Shown here one piece after another: positions 46,087 to 58,271 of a stretch of DNA of 64,000 nucleotides. Position 1 is the stretch's first letter, and the number at the start of each line of letters is the position of its first letter. The notes beneath the pieces are model-generated. The model saw nothing but the letters and a program-made list of their open reading frames with translations. It was not told the DNA's origin and made no database searches. The DNA is from Dendrobium chrysotoxum (taxonomy: Eukaryota > Streptophyta > Magnoliopsida > Asparagales > Orchidaceae): assembly GCA_019925795.1 (NCBI GenBank), contig CM034297.1, positions 44,848,683 to 44,912,682 on the forward strand, in the 5' to 3' direction. A program made the position numbers and the translations under genes.

Positions 46087-47886
46087 GTAATCACTCAGTT
46101 CTGAGCTTCTAGATGGGTAGCTATGGTCTAGTGTGAGGCAAATTGTCAACCCACCAAATTTTGATCGTTGGATTGCTGAAGAGTCTCTTCCTGATGCTCT
46201 TTGTGAAATTTGGTGATGTTTTTCTAGCATTATCTCTTAGATTATGCCAAAGAAGCCATACAGTTGAGAACATGAGCAGGAGGTAGGAGATGAAATAAGA
46301 GCCATTGAACTTGAGCAATGGCTCTAACTAGATCCCGTGATCCCTGAGCGTGTTAAATTGTGGTCGCTCGATCCTTGATCTGAAGGTCATGGTTAATGTC
46401 ATATTATTACTATTAGCCCTAATGATTGGATACCCAATCAGATGGCACCGTGTGCAAAAATGTGGTTGACTATATAAATCTAAATTAAATCTCATAAAAA
46501 ATTCTGAAAAATAAAAAATTAATATCTTCTCACACGCTTATCCAATCAGAGTGTTCTTAGGTTCATTGAAAAGGTCTTGAGGAGATCTACAAAAGCCCTA
46601 TGATTTCAACCCTTGATTATGCATGAAATTAAAATTATTTTAGTAACACTCCTAGGGGTATTTTTGTAAATTCTCACTTAAATAAACTCATCATGGCTTG
46701 AGACTATGGTAGATTAATCTTGGGCATATTTTTGACTCGTCTAAAATTAATCTTTATTATTTGAATTAATTAGGGGCATTATTTGGTTAACTTAACCTTG
46801 AGGGTCCTAAATTGATCCTTAAGTTTGAAGTAGGCTAATTATTTATCTAATGAGGGTTAGGGGTATGAATTTTATGTGGTTCTTGTGCTTAGTCTAGGAT
46901 TAAAGGCCCAAATTAATTCCCTAAGCACTATGTATATTTTCCTTAGGTAATTAATAAAATCACTGTAGAGGGTCCACCATAGGGTTACATTCAATAGGCT
47001 TGAGCCTTAGGGTCTAGTGAACCCATGGTTTAAATTTCACTGTATCTGAACACCATTTGGTCCACTATGTAGGTAACCCAAAACTAGCTACATAAGTGAC
47101 CTAGGACCTTAATTAAATCATAATTAATTCAATTTAAATCCAGAAAATATGAATTAAAATACTAATTACTCATAAATAAAAATCCAACCAGGAAAAAAAG
47201 CCCTATCACCAACCCTTAAAAATTGATTAAAGTTTAATAATTAAAGAAATTTAATAGTTAATCAAAATAAAAAATTAAAAAATTCTAAAATGGTTCCAAA
47301 CATTTGGAATCACCCCTAAGAGTCATTAATAAAATTTGGAGAAGATTCTAAGAGGTTTAGAATTGATTTGGTGCAAAAATCACAAAACCCCTCTAATTAC
47401 GTAATTAAATAATTCCATTAAATAGCAAAATTAAAAAATTCATAACTCATTGTAGGAAAATCCAAATCTAACAAACTCAGTGGCATTTTACTCATCTTAG
47501 GGTCTAATATTCATGGAAATTATAAAAACTATATTAACCAATATAAATCCAAAAGTTAAGAAATGGACCCTTTATTTAGCAATGCACGCTGATCTACTCG
47601 ATTGAATGCATAAAATGTATATGAAGTAGTTTTAAAAAGGCTTAAAAATAGTTTTCATCATAGAGATTGCATAACATTTCCTTGACAGAACTACACCCTA
47701 GTAGGCCAGGTGACATGCCAGAACGTATAGGCGGGGAGGTGCCAAATAAGGAAGAGAAGGTAAAATGAGCTTATGCTGACTCTCGACGGTCCTAGGCTTA
47801 CTTCTTATATCATTAGAATTTTTATGTTATCTTAAAATTTAATTTAAATTTTAGTAGAAAAAGGACTATCCCCCTAAGGGGGTATC
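46087..47886 (-). repeat. R1 repeat family, left copy, inverted segments B and A
   Basis: The complement of 46090-46900 matches 59800-60560, for example the stretch about genes-free TTTCATGCAT...GAAACCATAGGGCTTT (46600 against 60130). The complement of 46960-47640 matches segment A at 21170-21870 and 59530-59760. No genes. The end (47887-47891, CTTTC) is the target of Sirevirus C. Confidence 0.5.
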
Positions 47887-47891
47887 CTTTC

Positions 47892-49752
47892 TGTTGCAAA
47901 TCTGAATTCAAGGAGTATAGTTTTGATGATAACAAACATGTCTGTGTTCTATTTTGCTTGGCTAACATTTTAGGCACAAAAGATCAAATACAATCCAAGC
48001 CAACTCAAGATCAGGTCCACATGTGTTTAATTGTATTTTTTCCCTTTCTTGAGTCAAATGTAATGCAATTGATCCCCTAACTAAGTAACCTTGCACACAC
48101 ACACTTAGAGGGGAGAGTTTTAGTGAGTTAGAGTTACTATTTTCAATTTTTATTCATATCATCCTAGATGATATTCATATCATCCTGAACGATCCAATGA
48201 AAATAGAAATCCTAATTAAGGTGACCATGTTAAGTCGGTTTGATTAAGCAAATCATCCTGGATGATACAACCATCGTATAGGACGATAGGCTCAAATCAG
48301 AAACTCTTAGCCGCCAAATTAGGTAAGGCAAGTTTTTATTTTTACAGATATGGTCTGATCATCCTGAACGATACGTATATCATCTTGGATAATCCGTTAC
48401 AATCATGCCTAAATTAGTCTGGTGATTAAGGAAAACAATTAATTTTGATTGATACGATCATATCATCCTGGATGATTGCAAGATCGTACAGGACGATACA
48501 TGAAAAATCCTAACTGTCCAAAGCATTTCACCTGGACGAACCGAACTATCTTCTGGATGATATGCCTGAATTTGAATTAATCGTAGAGGATGATAGAGAT
48601 ATCATCCTGGCCGATCAAGTCATTTTCAATCGTACAGAATGTTTTGTGCAGGCTGATCCGAACTATGTTCAAGACAATTTTTGTTATTTTGAACTAATCA
48701 TACAGGATAATATAAATATCATCCTTGATGATCTAGTCTTTTTAAGATCATCCAGCTTAAGTTTCCCTGGACGATTCGAACTATCTTCTGGACAAAATTC
48801 CTTATTTACACTAATCATCCCAGACGATCGCAGAATCATACGGGACTATCTGAACAAATTTTGTTTACTAATCATCCAGAGAAACCAGATCATCCAGGTT
48901 GATATATGAGATTTTACACTGATCGTATAGGATGATTCGTCGATCATCCTGGACAATATTTGGCGACCAGTTGAAATTTAGGGCAATTTTTGAGCCCTCC
49001 TTTTTAAGAACTTTTTCTTCCAACAAGAAAAATCTTTTGCCACTTTTATTTCCAGAGAAAACTTTAAGAGAGAGAGAGAGAGCTTGGGAGAGAGAGAGAG
49101 GATCTTGTGAGGGGGAATTTGTGAGGGATTCACAAAGGTTGCTCCAAGCAAGGATTTGAGTTGTCTTCTTCATTCATTATCTCTTGTCTTGTCAGTGTCT
49201 CTATGGGAGGATCGTTCGCAAGAAGATCTAGGTTCTCTACCTGCTTCAGGAGGAAGTGAAGGAGTCTAGGTTCTCTGCCTGCTTCATGAGGAAACAAAAG
49301 GAATCTAGGTTCTCTGCCTGCCTCAGGAGGAAGCGAAAGGAGTTTAGGTTCTCTGCCTCACCGGGTTGGTGGAAAGGAGTTTTTGTACCGGCTTCTTCAC
49401 CTTGCTGTGGGTGCAGAAAGAGAGTCACTTAGTATTAGTGCAATACCTGGAGGGGAGGCTCCGGGGAGTGGACGTAGGTCAATTTTACCGAACCACTATA
49501 AAATCTGGTATGTTCTTTCTGATTATTTTTCGCACTTACTTTTCTATTGATGATTGTGTGATTGTGATTATTATTCTGTTATCATTGAACATCTGCAAAT
49601 CATCGCATAGTTGTAAACATTTTTTAAAAACATTCAAAAAGATTTTCTAAATCATTATTTGCTCACAAATTTTTAAAACTACCAATTCACCCCCCCTCTT
49701 GGGTAGCCTCGGGACTAGTTCATAACGGCTTAACATCCCTATCGAACTTTCA
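47892..49752 (+). repeat. Sirevirus C 5' LTR
   Basis: 1861 bp, from TGTTGCAAATCTG to CGAACTTTCA. Palindromes 48158-48957, weak TATA-like TTTTTAAG at 49001, AGAGAGAGAG leader, three 38/39-bp units of GGTTCTCTGCCTGCTTCAGG (49231-49346) plus a partial fourth. Confidence 0.9.
48158..48957 (+). promoter_or_regulatory. Palindrome array in Sirevirus C 5' LTR
   Basis: Some 15-18 units, from ATCATCCTAGATGAT (48158) to ATCATCCTGGACAAT (48943). Frames through the array (48562-48909) are spurious. Confidence 0.75.
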
Positions 49753-49754
49753 AG

Positions 49755-49766
49755 TGGTATCAGAGC
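49755..49766 (+). other. Primer binding site (tRNA-iMet), Sirevirus C
   Basis: TGGTATCAGAGC, two bases past the LTR. Confidence 0.9.
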
Positions 49767-49807
49767 GGGATTCAAAAAATAAGTTTAAAAACTTTTGAAT
49801 TTGATCA

Positions 49808-51703
49808 ATGGCTAACTTTGGTAATCGTAATACTGCTAAAGGTTATTCAATTACACGACCACCTTTATTTGATAACATATATTTTAATTTTTGGAAAACT
49901 CGTGTGCCCATTTTTTTACAATCAATTGATTATCGCATGTGGATGCTTGTTAAAGATGGCTATGAAGCACCTTTTAGAATGGTTAATAATGTTAAAACTG
50001 AACTGTCTTTCACTGATTGGACATTTGATGATCATGATTTAGCACAACTGAATGCAAAATATTTGAACTATTTTTTCTGTGCTTTAAAATCTGAAGATTA
50101 CATACGTGTTTCCACTTGTACGACTGGTAAAGAAATCTGGGATAGATTATGCATTACTTATGAAGGTACATCTGAGGTTAAGCAATCTAGATTAAACATC
50201 TTACTTCACGACTACGAACTCATTCGCATGAAACCTAGTGAATCGATTTCTGAAATGTATACTAGGTTCACTCAAATTGTCACTTCTTTACATACTTTAG
50301 GAAGAGAACATACATATGAAAAAGTGAATAAAATTCTAAGATATTTGCCTTCTTCTTTTGATACCAAGATAACTGTAATTATTGAATCCAAAGATTTGAA
50401 CACTTATTCTATTGATAACTTACTTGGGTCACTCATTGCTTATGAGCAAGGAGTGAACCAATGATAAATTGATGCAGGTGAGAAGAAGAGGGAGAAAACT
50501 GTGGTGCTGAAGGCCAACGATACTGACACTAATTATTTTGGGTCTGATAGCGATGATGTTTCCTTAATCACTAGGCAATTCAAAAGCTTTCTAAGGAAGA
50601 AATATAAGAACTTTCAGAAATGGAACAAAGATAAGAGCAGCAAAAATTTTAAAGGTTAATCTGATACTGTTTGCTTTGAATGCAGGAAGCTTGGACATAT
50701 AAATGTTGATTGTCATACACTTAAAGCTCGCCCAAGTAAGGAGAAGGGTGAGGAGAAACCTAAGTTCAGGAAGGACAGGAAGCGGATTTAAAAGGCGTTC
50801 TGGGTAGATTCTGTATCTGACTCCTCTGAGACTAAAGCAGAGGAGGAGACTACAAATTTGTGTCTGATGGCTGATGATCATCCTGGTCAGTCTGAATAGG
50901 AAGAGGTATGTGAGCTAACCTATGATCAATTACTTAAAGTTTCTAAAAAAATTCATTCATCATATAGGAAGCTTAAGAAAACTCATGCTAGCCTGAAATT
51001 AGAATTTTAGAATTTACAAAAAATGCATAAAATTTTGATTAAAGATCATTCTACTCTTGATTGCAATCACATGCCACTACTTGATGAATTGAATAAAAAG
51101 AATTTTGATTTGATTACAGAGCATGATGTTTCGATTAAGGATTATTCTACACTTGATAGCAATCACATGTCATTACTTGATGAATTAAACAAAAAGCATT
51201 TTGAACTAATTATTAAGCATGATTCATTGAAAATATTACATGTTGATTTAGAAAGAGCTTAGAAAGAATTAGGCGACATGGCATGTGACTTAGAGAGTAG
51301 TAAGGGAGTGGTCAAATTTAAAATTACAAGTCTTAAAATGGAGAATGAATTTCTAAGATTAAAAATTAGTACTTTTGAGAAAAATCAAATACCTCTTACT
51401 TTTGCACAGTTTTATGTACCTGCACCATTTGAAGAATCTATTTGAAAATCATCAAAGCATGTTTCATTCTAACCTAGGAAGAGGCACTATCACTAATGTA
51501 GATTAGTTAACCCTTTTCCTGGCATTAGATATTTTTCTTGTGGCATGCTTGGACACATCTCCCACACCTGCACTGTTCACTATAGTACACATTAGGTGTG
51601 GAGACCCAAATTATATGATTCACAGCACAACACACATATAATATATTCTTCTTTTCATAAGAAGGAACCCAAACCTGTTTGGGTTTCCAAATCTGATGTT
51701 TGA
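49808..51703 (+). pseudogene. gag: Sirevirus C gag, broken
   Basis: ATG at 49808. The first 218 residues are open to TGA at 50462 and give the full capsid-like domain (RMWMLVKDGYE, EIWDRLCITYEG, YSIDNLLGSLIAYEQG). First knuckle CFECRKLGHINVDC at 50672-50713; the second has its first Cys changed to Tyr (YFSCGMLGHISHTC, 51530-51571). The coiled coil carries a 96-bp in-frame tandem duplication (51037-51132 and 51133-51228; IKDHSTLD and IKDYSTLD). Several CAG/CAA to TAG/TAA changes. The ancestral gag end appears to be TGA at 51701, out of frame with pol. Confidence 0.85.
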
Positions 51704-51714
51704 TGATTTTATAG

Positions 51715-54700
51715 GTGTGCTCTTACACAAGACCTCATGAGCGCATATGGTACCTGGACAGCGGATGCTCAAGACATATGATTGGAGATGTAAATCAATT
51801 CATTACATTGGAGGCCAGGGCTAGATGCAAGGTTACACTTGGAGACAACACCACTAGGAGGGTGGTAGGAGCAGGTATAATTGGTGATTCAAAAAATTTC
51901 ATTATTGATAATATTTTGCTTATAGATGGATTGAAATACAACTTACTGAGCATCAGTCAACTCTGTGACAAAGGATACAACATCAAGTTCCTACTCACAT
52001 GCTGCATTATAAGCTTAAATGATAAAATTATTTTACAAGGATAAATGATCAATAATGTCTACATGCTGGATGTAAGCTACTTTAAAACTAATGTTTCAAT
52101 TTGCTTAAAAATTGCTGCTGATGAGTCTTGGTTGTGGCACATGAGATTATGTCATGCTAGTATGAAAACCCTTAGGAGAGTCACCCAAAAGGACTTAGTT
52201 AGAGGTGTCCCAATGCTTAAGTTCACTAAGGACCACCTGTGTGATGCCTGTCAATTAGGGAAGCAAGTCCAGTCCTCCTTCCACTACATTAAGGACATCA
52301 GCACCTCTAGACCTTTAGAAGTCCTTCACATGGATCTCTTTGGACCCATTAGTACTGCCAGCTTAAGGGGGAAAGTCCATGGATTTGTGATTATTGATGA
52401 TTACTCGAGGTTCCCTTGGATTAAATTTCTGTCACATAAATCTGAGTCATTTGATGAATATAAATCTTTCTCTACTTGGATTCAGAGGAAGTTAGGTTGT
52501 GAGATCTTGACTATTCATAGTAATCATGGTGGAGAGTTTAAAAATATGAGATTTGAAACATTGTGTAAGGAGCAAGGGATTAGCCACAACTTTTCAGCTC
52601 CTAGGACCCCTCAGCAAAATGGGGTAGCTGAAAGGAAGAACAAGATCTTAGTGCAAGCCGTTAGAGCCATTCTTGCTGAGTATTCACTTCCAAAGTACTT
52701 TTGGGCTGAAGCGGTAAACACTACCTGTTATGTGCTAAATAGGGTGAATGTTAGATCCAATCTAAATAAGACACCTTATGAGATCATTAAGGGTAGAACT
52801 CCAACTTGTCCCACCTCCATATTTTTGGCTGTAAGATTTTCATTCTGAACAATAGGGAAATCATCCTTAGGAAAATTTGACCCTAAATCTGAAGAAGGAG
52901 TGTTCTTAGGCTATTCAAGTGTGGTGAAATCCTTTAGGGTGTTTAATAAGAGGACTTTGGTGGTAGAGGAGACAACTCATATGGTGTTTGATGAATCTAA
53001 TCCTAAGGAGACTATAGTTGAGGAAGAATAAGATATAGGAGAGATTACGCAAGGAATTGAAAATATAAATCTAGAGGAAATGGTAGAGCCTCAAAATACT
53101 TTGCCTAGAGATTAGAGATATGCTTCAAGTCATCCTAAAGAATTGATCTTAGGAGACCCCTTTGAAGGTCGTAGAAGACTTAGGAAGGAAGTAAACCATT
53201 CTTCCTTTATCTCAATGACTGAACCACCAACATTAATCAAGCCCTTTCTGATGAGTTTTGGATCTTATCTATGTAAGAGGAATTGAATCAATTGGTAAGG
53301 AATGATGTTTGAGAGTTAGTAGAAAGACCTAGGAATCAAAGTGTAGTGGGAACCAAGTGGGTCATTAAGAATAAAATGAATGATTCTGGTGTGGTGGTTA
53401 GGAATAAGGCAAGATTGGTGGCTAAGGGGTACAATCAAATTAAAGGGATTGATTTTGAGGAGACCTTTGTCCCTGTAGCTAGATTGAAAGTCATTAGGGT
53501 GCTACTAGCCTTTGTCTATTATAAGGGATTTAAGTTGTTTCAAATGGATGTTAAGAGTACATTTTTAAATGGGATAATAAAAGAGGATGTCTTTGTAGAG
53601 CAACCCCCAGGTTTTGAGAGTTCCCAATATCCAAATCATATTTACAAATTAAAAAAGGCCTTATATGGATTGAAACAAGCAACCAGAGCTTAGTATGAGA
53701 GGCTTAGTATATTCCTACTAGAAAGAGAGTTTGTTAAGGGGAGCGTAGACACCACCCTTTTCCTTAAGAAAATAGGAGATGATATACTCATTGTCCAGAT
53801 CTATGTTGATGATATACTTTTTGAATCTTCTGATAAAAATTTATGTGATGATTTTTCTAAGATAATGAGTACGGAGTTTGAGATGAGTATGATGAGAGAA
53901 TTATCCTTCTTTTTGGGGTTAAGCATAAGGTAAATGGATGATGGAACCTTTCTGAATCAATCAAAATACACTAAGGACATCTTGAAGAAATATGAAATGG
54001 AAAAAGCTAAGCCAATCAACACTCCCATGAGTTCCACGGTTCAGTTAGATAAGGATTCAAATGGAAAATTTGTTGATTAGAAGAAGTTTAGGGGAATAAT
54101 TGGATCACTGCTTTACTTGACTGCTAGCCAACCTGATATTATGTTTAGTATTTATCTTTGTGCTAGATTTCAAGCTGATCCTAAGGAATCCCACCTGGCT
54201 GTAGTTAAGATAATCCTTAGATATCGCTTAGGGACCCTAAACCTAGGAATCTGGTATCCTAGGCATAGCACTTCTTTTGAGATTATTAAATATTCTGATT
54301 CTTATTTTATAGGGTGTAGGGTGGATAGAAAGAGCACCTCAAGAACTTGTCAATTCATAGGATAATCTTTAGTCTCCTGGTCCAGCAGAAAATAGAACTC
54401 AGTTGCACTTTCCCTACTGAAGCTGAGTACATTGCCTTAGAAAGTTGTGTGGCCCAAGTCCTTTGGTTGAAGCAACAAGTTTTAGATTTAGGATTACCTG
54501 TTGGCATAATTTTAGTTCTATGTAATAACACCAGTGCCATCTACATTTCTAAGAATCCAATCTAACATTCTAGAACCAAACACATTGATATAAAGCATCA
54601 TTTCATTAGGGACCATGTTATAAAAGAGGACATTGAGCTACATCATGTAATAACTAAAAATCAACTGGTTAACATCTTTACTAAATCACTGGCCTTTGAC

Positions 54701-54751
54701 TCATTCAGTATTTTGAGGACCAGATTGGGTGTGATTGACATAAATGCATAA
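51715..54751 (+). pseudogene. pol: Sirevirus C pol, broken
   Basis: The frame starts after TAG 51712-51714. Protease DSG intact (51757-51765). Integrase 52045-52848: finger LWHMRLCH ... CDACQLGKQ, first Asp intact (52333), second Asp changed to Asn (AAT at 52522, HSNHGGEF), Glu intact (52630, NGVAERKN). A frame change near 52800 cuts off the integrase C-terminus. RT begins 53346, with a stop at about 53691 (Trp to TAG) and more TAG/TAA downstream; YVDD is intact at 53802-53813. RNase H runs to GVIDINA with TAA at 54749. Confidence 0.88.
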
Positions 54752-56290
54752 ATCTGATGATTACTGATTTCTGATGTTTTCTATTTTCTTCATTCTGCTT
54801 TAATTTTTGTTTGATTTGTTTGTCCATTTTAATTTAGAATTTCTTCTTTCCTGTTGATTTTCATTGTTTGATTTGTTTATCACATTTGATTATTTCCTGT
54901 TGATTTTCATTTACTGCTTTTCATGTGTCTATTTTTCTTCCTTCTTATTTTTTATTTACTGCTTACTCACTTCTAAATCAGATCACTGCTCCCTACTGCT
55001 GATAAACTGGATTTCTGACTGAGAGTTTTGCTTTATTTTTTGTTTAAAAGCTTGTAAGTAGATATTAACTCCTCTGGATCTATTAAAGAAAAGAAACATT
55101 GATGATTGTTTCTCTTCCTCTAACTCTTTAATGATGTAGTATTTCTTTTGGATAAAAATCTTCTTCAAAATTAAAAAGTTGATTTTTAAAATAGGGATCT
55201 ATTTTATCTTCCTATAGTAATCTATCTCATATGAATAGTATTTTTAAAGCTTTGAATCATTATTATATTTTTCTTAATCAAGTGATTGCACTTATCATAT
55301 GATGTATAGTTTTTGTTTTGTGAATTACTCTTCCTTACTGTAGAGAGTGAGTTTTGTCGTCTTTGATGTCTGGAAGGTAATTTCATAGCTGAGATTCTTT
55401 AAACATTATAAAAGGAAGTAAGCTTACAAAAGATGTGCAAAGCGCCAAACAAAATATAAAAGAGGCACAAAATGAGCCCAAAGCTAAAAAGATGTGCAAT
55501 GTCGTCAAATTAGAAAGATACACAAAGTGTATCAAAAATCAAAAGATGCATAAAGCGCCAAACAAATTAAAAAAGAGACACAAAATGAGCCCACAAAGAA
55601 ATAAGCTTTCTTCTCTTTTAGATCTTTAAATATCTTAGAAAAATCTAGGCACCACTCAATATTTTCAAAAGCTTGAGACCAAAAATCATGATTTCTGATT
55701 CTTACTTTGTAATACTATTATATCAGATATTTTTCTGGAACGAGACTTGAAAGGATCTCATTTCGAATCAAATTTCTTTTCTTCTAAATTAGACTTTCGT
55801 TTGAAAGGAATTTGAACCTGTAAGGTGTCCGAGATAGGAGTTATGAAAGTCAATTTTCTAACTTTTCTAGATTTCAACATTATTGATTTTCTTCTTGTTG
55901 TCTTTTGAATTGAAAATCAGGGAAAATTCTATTTTACTGGAGCTGTTAAAAAAATTCAAAATCATTATTTTTTACTTTTATTTTTCTCGTTTCTAATTTT
56001 TTACTGGATTTGATTTTTGACCACCTTCGTACTAGTCTGTTTTACTTATGTTATTTTCCTTGTATTTGTTTTATATTATTGTTTTTATGTGTTTTTCTAT
56101 TATTTTCCCCTTTTTGAGATGTCAAAAAGGGGGAGTAGTTGTTGTTATTGTGTCTTGTTATTGTTGTGCTCTAGTTTTTATATTTCTGGATCGTTATAAT
56201 TCCTTGGCTTATCAATGTTCAGATGTTTTCTTTGAAATATCAATGTTTATTTACTGAACTTGCATTTCCTAACAAATATTTGCTATCATC
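54752..56290 (+). other. Sirevirus C post-pol non-coding zone
   Basis: Matches the zones in A and B. It has the hairpin-like cluster at 55420-55605 and an upstream polypurine tract TCAAAAAGGGGGAG at 56122-56135. The T-rich part 55930-56110 is where A carries the array and ORF3. Short frames here are not genes. Confidence 0.7.
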
Positions 56291-56304
56291 AAAAAGGGGG
56301 AGAT
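56291..56304 (+). other. Polypurine tract at the 3' LTR, Sirevirus C
   Basis: AAAAAGGGGGAGAT directly before TGTTGCAAATT. Confidence 0.85.
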
Positions 56305-56570
56305 TGTTGCAAATTTGAATTCAATGAGTATAGTTTTAATGATAACAAACATGTCTGTGTTCTATTTTGCTTGGCTAACATTTCAGGTACAAAAGATCAA
56401 ATGCAATCCAAGCTAACTCAACATTGGGTCCGCGTGTATTTAATTGTATTTTTTTCCTTTCTTGAGTCAAATGTAATGTAATTGATCCCCTAGCTAAGTA
56501 ACCTTGCACACACACACTTAGAGGGGAGAGTTTTAGTGAGTTAGAGTTTCTGTTTTTAATTTTTATTCAT

Positions 56571-57371
56571 ATCATCCTGGACGATATTCATGTCATCCTG
56601 GACGATTCAATGAAAATAAAAATCCTAATTAAGGTGACCATGTTAAGTCAGTTTGATTAAGCAAATCATCCCAGATGATACACCCTTCGTACAGGACGAT
56701 ATGCTCAAATCAGAAACTCTCAGCCACCAGATTAAGTTAGGCATATTTTTAATTTTTAGAGATTTGGTCTGATTGTCTCGGATGATACATGTATCATCCT
56801 GGATGATTTGTTAGAATCATGTCTAAATTAGTCGGGTGATTAAGGAAAGTAATTAATTTTGATTGATACGATCATATCATCTTGGATGATCGCAAGATCA
56901 TACAGGACGATACATACAAAATTATGACCATCCAGAGCATTTCACCTGGATGAACCAAACTATCTTCTGGATGATATACCCGAATTTGTACTAATCGTAC
57001 AAGATGATAGAGATATCATCTTGGCCGATCAAGTCATTTTCAATCGTATAGAACATTTTGTACAGGCCGATCCGAACTATGTTCAGGACGGTTTTGGGTG
57101 TTTTGAACTAATCGTACAGGATGATATAAATATCATCCCGGACGATCCAGTCTTTTTAAGATCGTCTAGCATAAGTTTCCCTGGACGGTCTGAACTATCT
57201 TCTGGACGAAATTCCTGATTTACACTAATCATCCCAGACGATCGCAGAATCGTACGGGACGATCTAAACAAATTTTGTCTACTAATCGTCCAGAGAAACC
57301 AGATCGTCCATGCTGATATATGAGATTTTACACTGATCGTATAGGATGATCCGTCGATCGTTCTAGACGAT
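56571..57371 (+). promoter_or_regulatory. Palindrome array in Sirevirus C 3' LTR
   Basis: About 18 units, from ATCATCCTGGACGAT (56571) to ATCGTTCTAGACGAT (57357). It lies upstream of a decayed TATA-like TTTTGAAG. Confidence 0.75.
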
Positions 57372-57626
57372 ATTTGACGACCAGTTAAAATTTAGGGCAA
57401 TTTTTGAGCCCTCCTTTTGAAGATCTTTTTCTTCCAACAAGAAAAATCTTTTGCCACTTTTCTTTCCAGAGAAAACTTTGAGAGAGAGAGAGAGAGGATC
57501 TTGTGAGGGGGAGTTTGTGAGGGATTCATAAAGATTACTCCAAGTAAGGATCTGAGTCGTCTTCTCCGTTCGTCGTCTCTTGTCTTATCGGTGTCTCTGT
57601 GGGAGGATCATTCACAAGAAGATTTG

Positions 57627-57860
57627 GGTTCTCTGCCTACTTCAGGAGGAAGTGAAAGGAGTCCAGGTTCGCTGCCTACTTCAGGAGGAATTGAAAGGAG
57701 TCTAGGTTCTCTGCTTGCTTCAGGAGGAAGTGAAAGGAGTCCAGGTTCTCTGCCTGCTTCAGGAGGAAGAGAAAGGAGTCTAGGTTCTCTGCCTTCTTCA
57801 AGAGGAAGCGAAAGGAGTCTAGGTTCTCTGCTTACTTCAGGAGGAAGCAAAAGGAGTTCA
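57627..57860 (+). repeat. Six-unit 39-bp tandem repeat in the LTR leader
   Basis: Units start at 57627, 57666, 57705, 57744, 57783 and 57822, with a partial one at 57861. As 39 is divisible by three, one frame reads a 13-residue GSLPTSGGSERSx repeat inside a 182-residue frame (57591-58139). There is no sign that it is a gene; the 5' LTR has only three units. Confidence 0.9.
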
Positions 57861-58271
57861 GGTTCTCTGCCTCACCGGGTTGGTGAAAAGGAGTTTTTAT
57901 ATAGGCTTCTCCACCTTGCTATAGGAGCAGAAGGAGAGTCACTAGTATTAGTGCAATACTCAAAGGGGAGGCTCCGGGAAGTGGACGTAGGTCAAGTTGA
58001 CCGAACCACTATTAAATCTGATGTGTTATTTCTGATTATTTTCCGCACTTACTTTTCTATTGATGATTGTGTGATTGTGATTATTATTTTTTTATCATTG
58101 AACATCTGCAAATCATCACATAGCTGTAAACATGTTTGAAAAACATTTAAAAAGATTTCCTAAATCACTGTTTACTCATAAATTTTTAAAACTATCAATT
58201 CACCCCCCCCTCTTGGTTAGCCTCGGGACTAGTTCATAAGGGCTTAATATCTCTATCAAACTTTCACTTTC

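Larger units (their letters stand above)
56305..58266 (+). repeat. Sirevirus C 3' LTR
   Basis: 1962 bp, from TGTTGCAAATTTG to AAACTTTCA. Palindromes 56571-57371, leader repeat of six 39-bp units (57627-57860). About 100 bp longer than the 5' LTR because of three extra leader units. Confidence 0.9.
47887..58271 (+). mobile_element. Sirevirus C (Ty1/copia), complete but inactive, target duplication CTTTC
   Basis: Element 47892-58266 (10.4 kb) is flanked by CTTTC at 47887-47891 and 58267-58271. It is close to Sirevirus A in gag and pol but lacks ORF3 and the internal array. The best preserved gag and integrase frames in the window are here, yet the second integrase Asp is Asn and RT has several stops. 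Inserted in R1 segment A. Confidence 0.9.

Noticed and set aside
57591..58139. 182-residue Ser/Gly-rich ORF
   Set aside because: Read through a 39-bp minisatellite in an LTR; unit number varies between the two LTRs and no start context or domain supports a gene.
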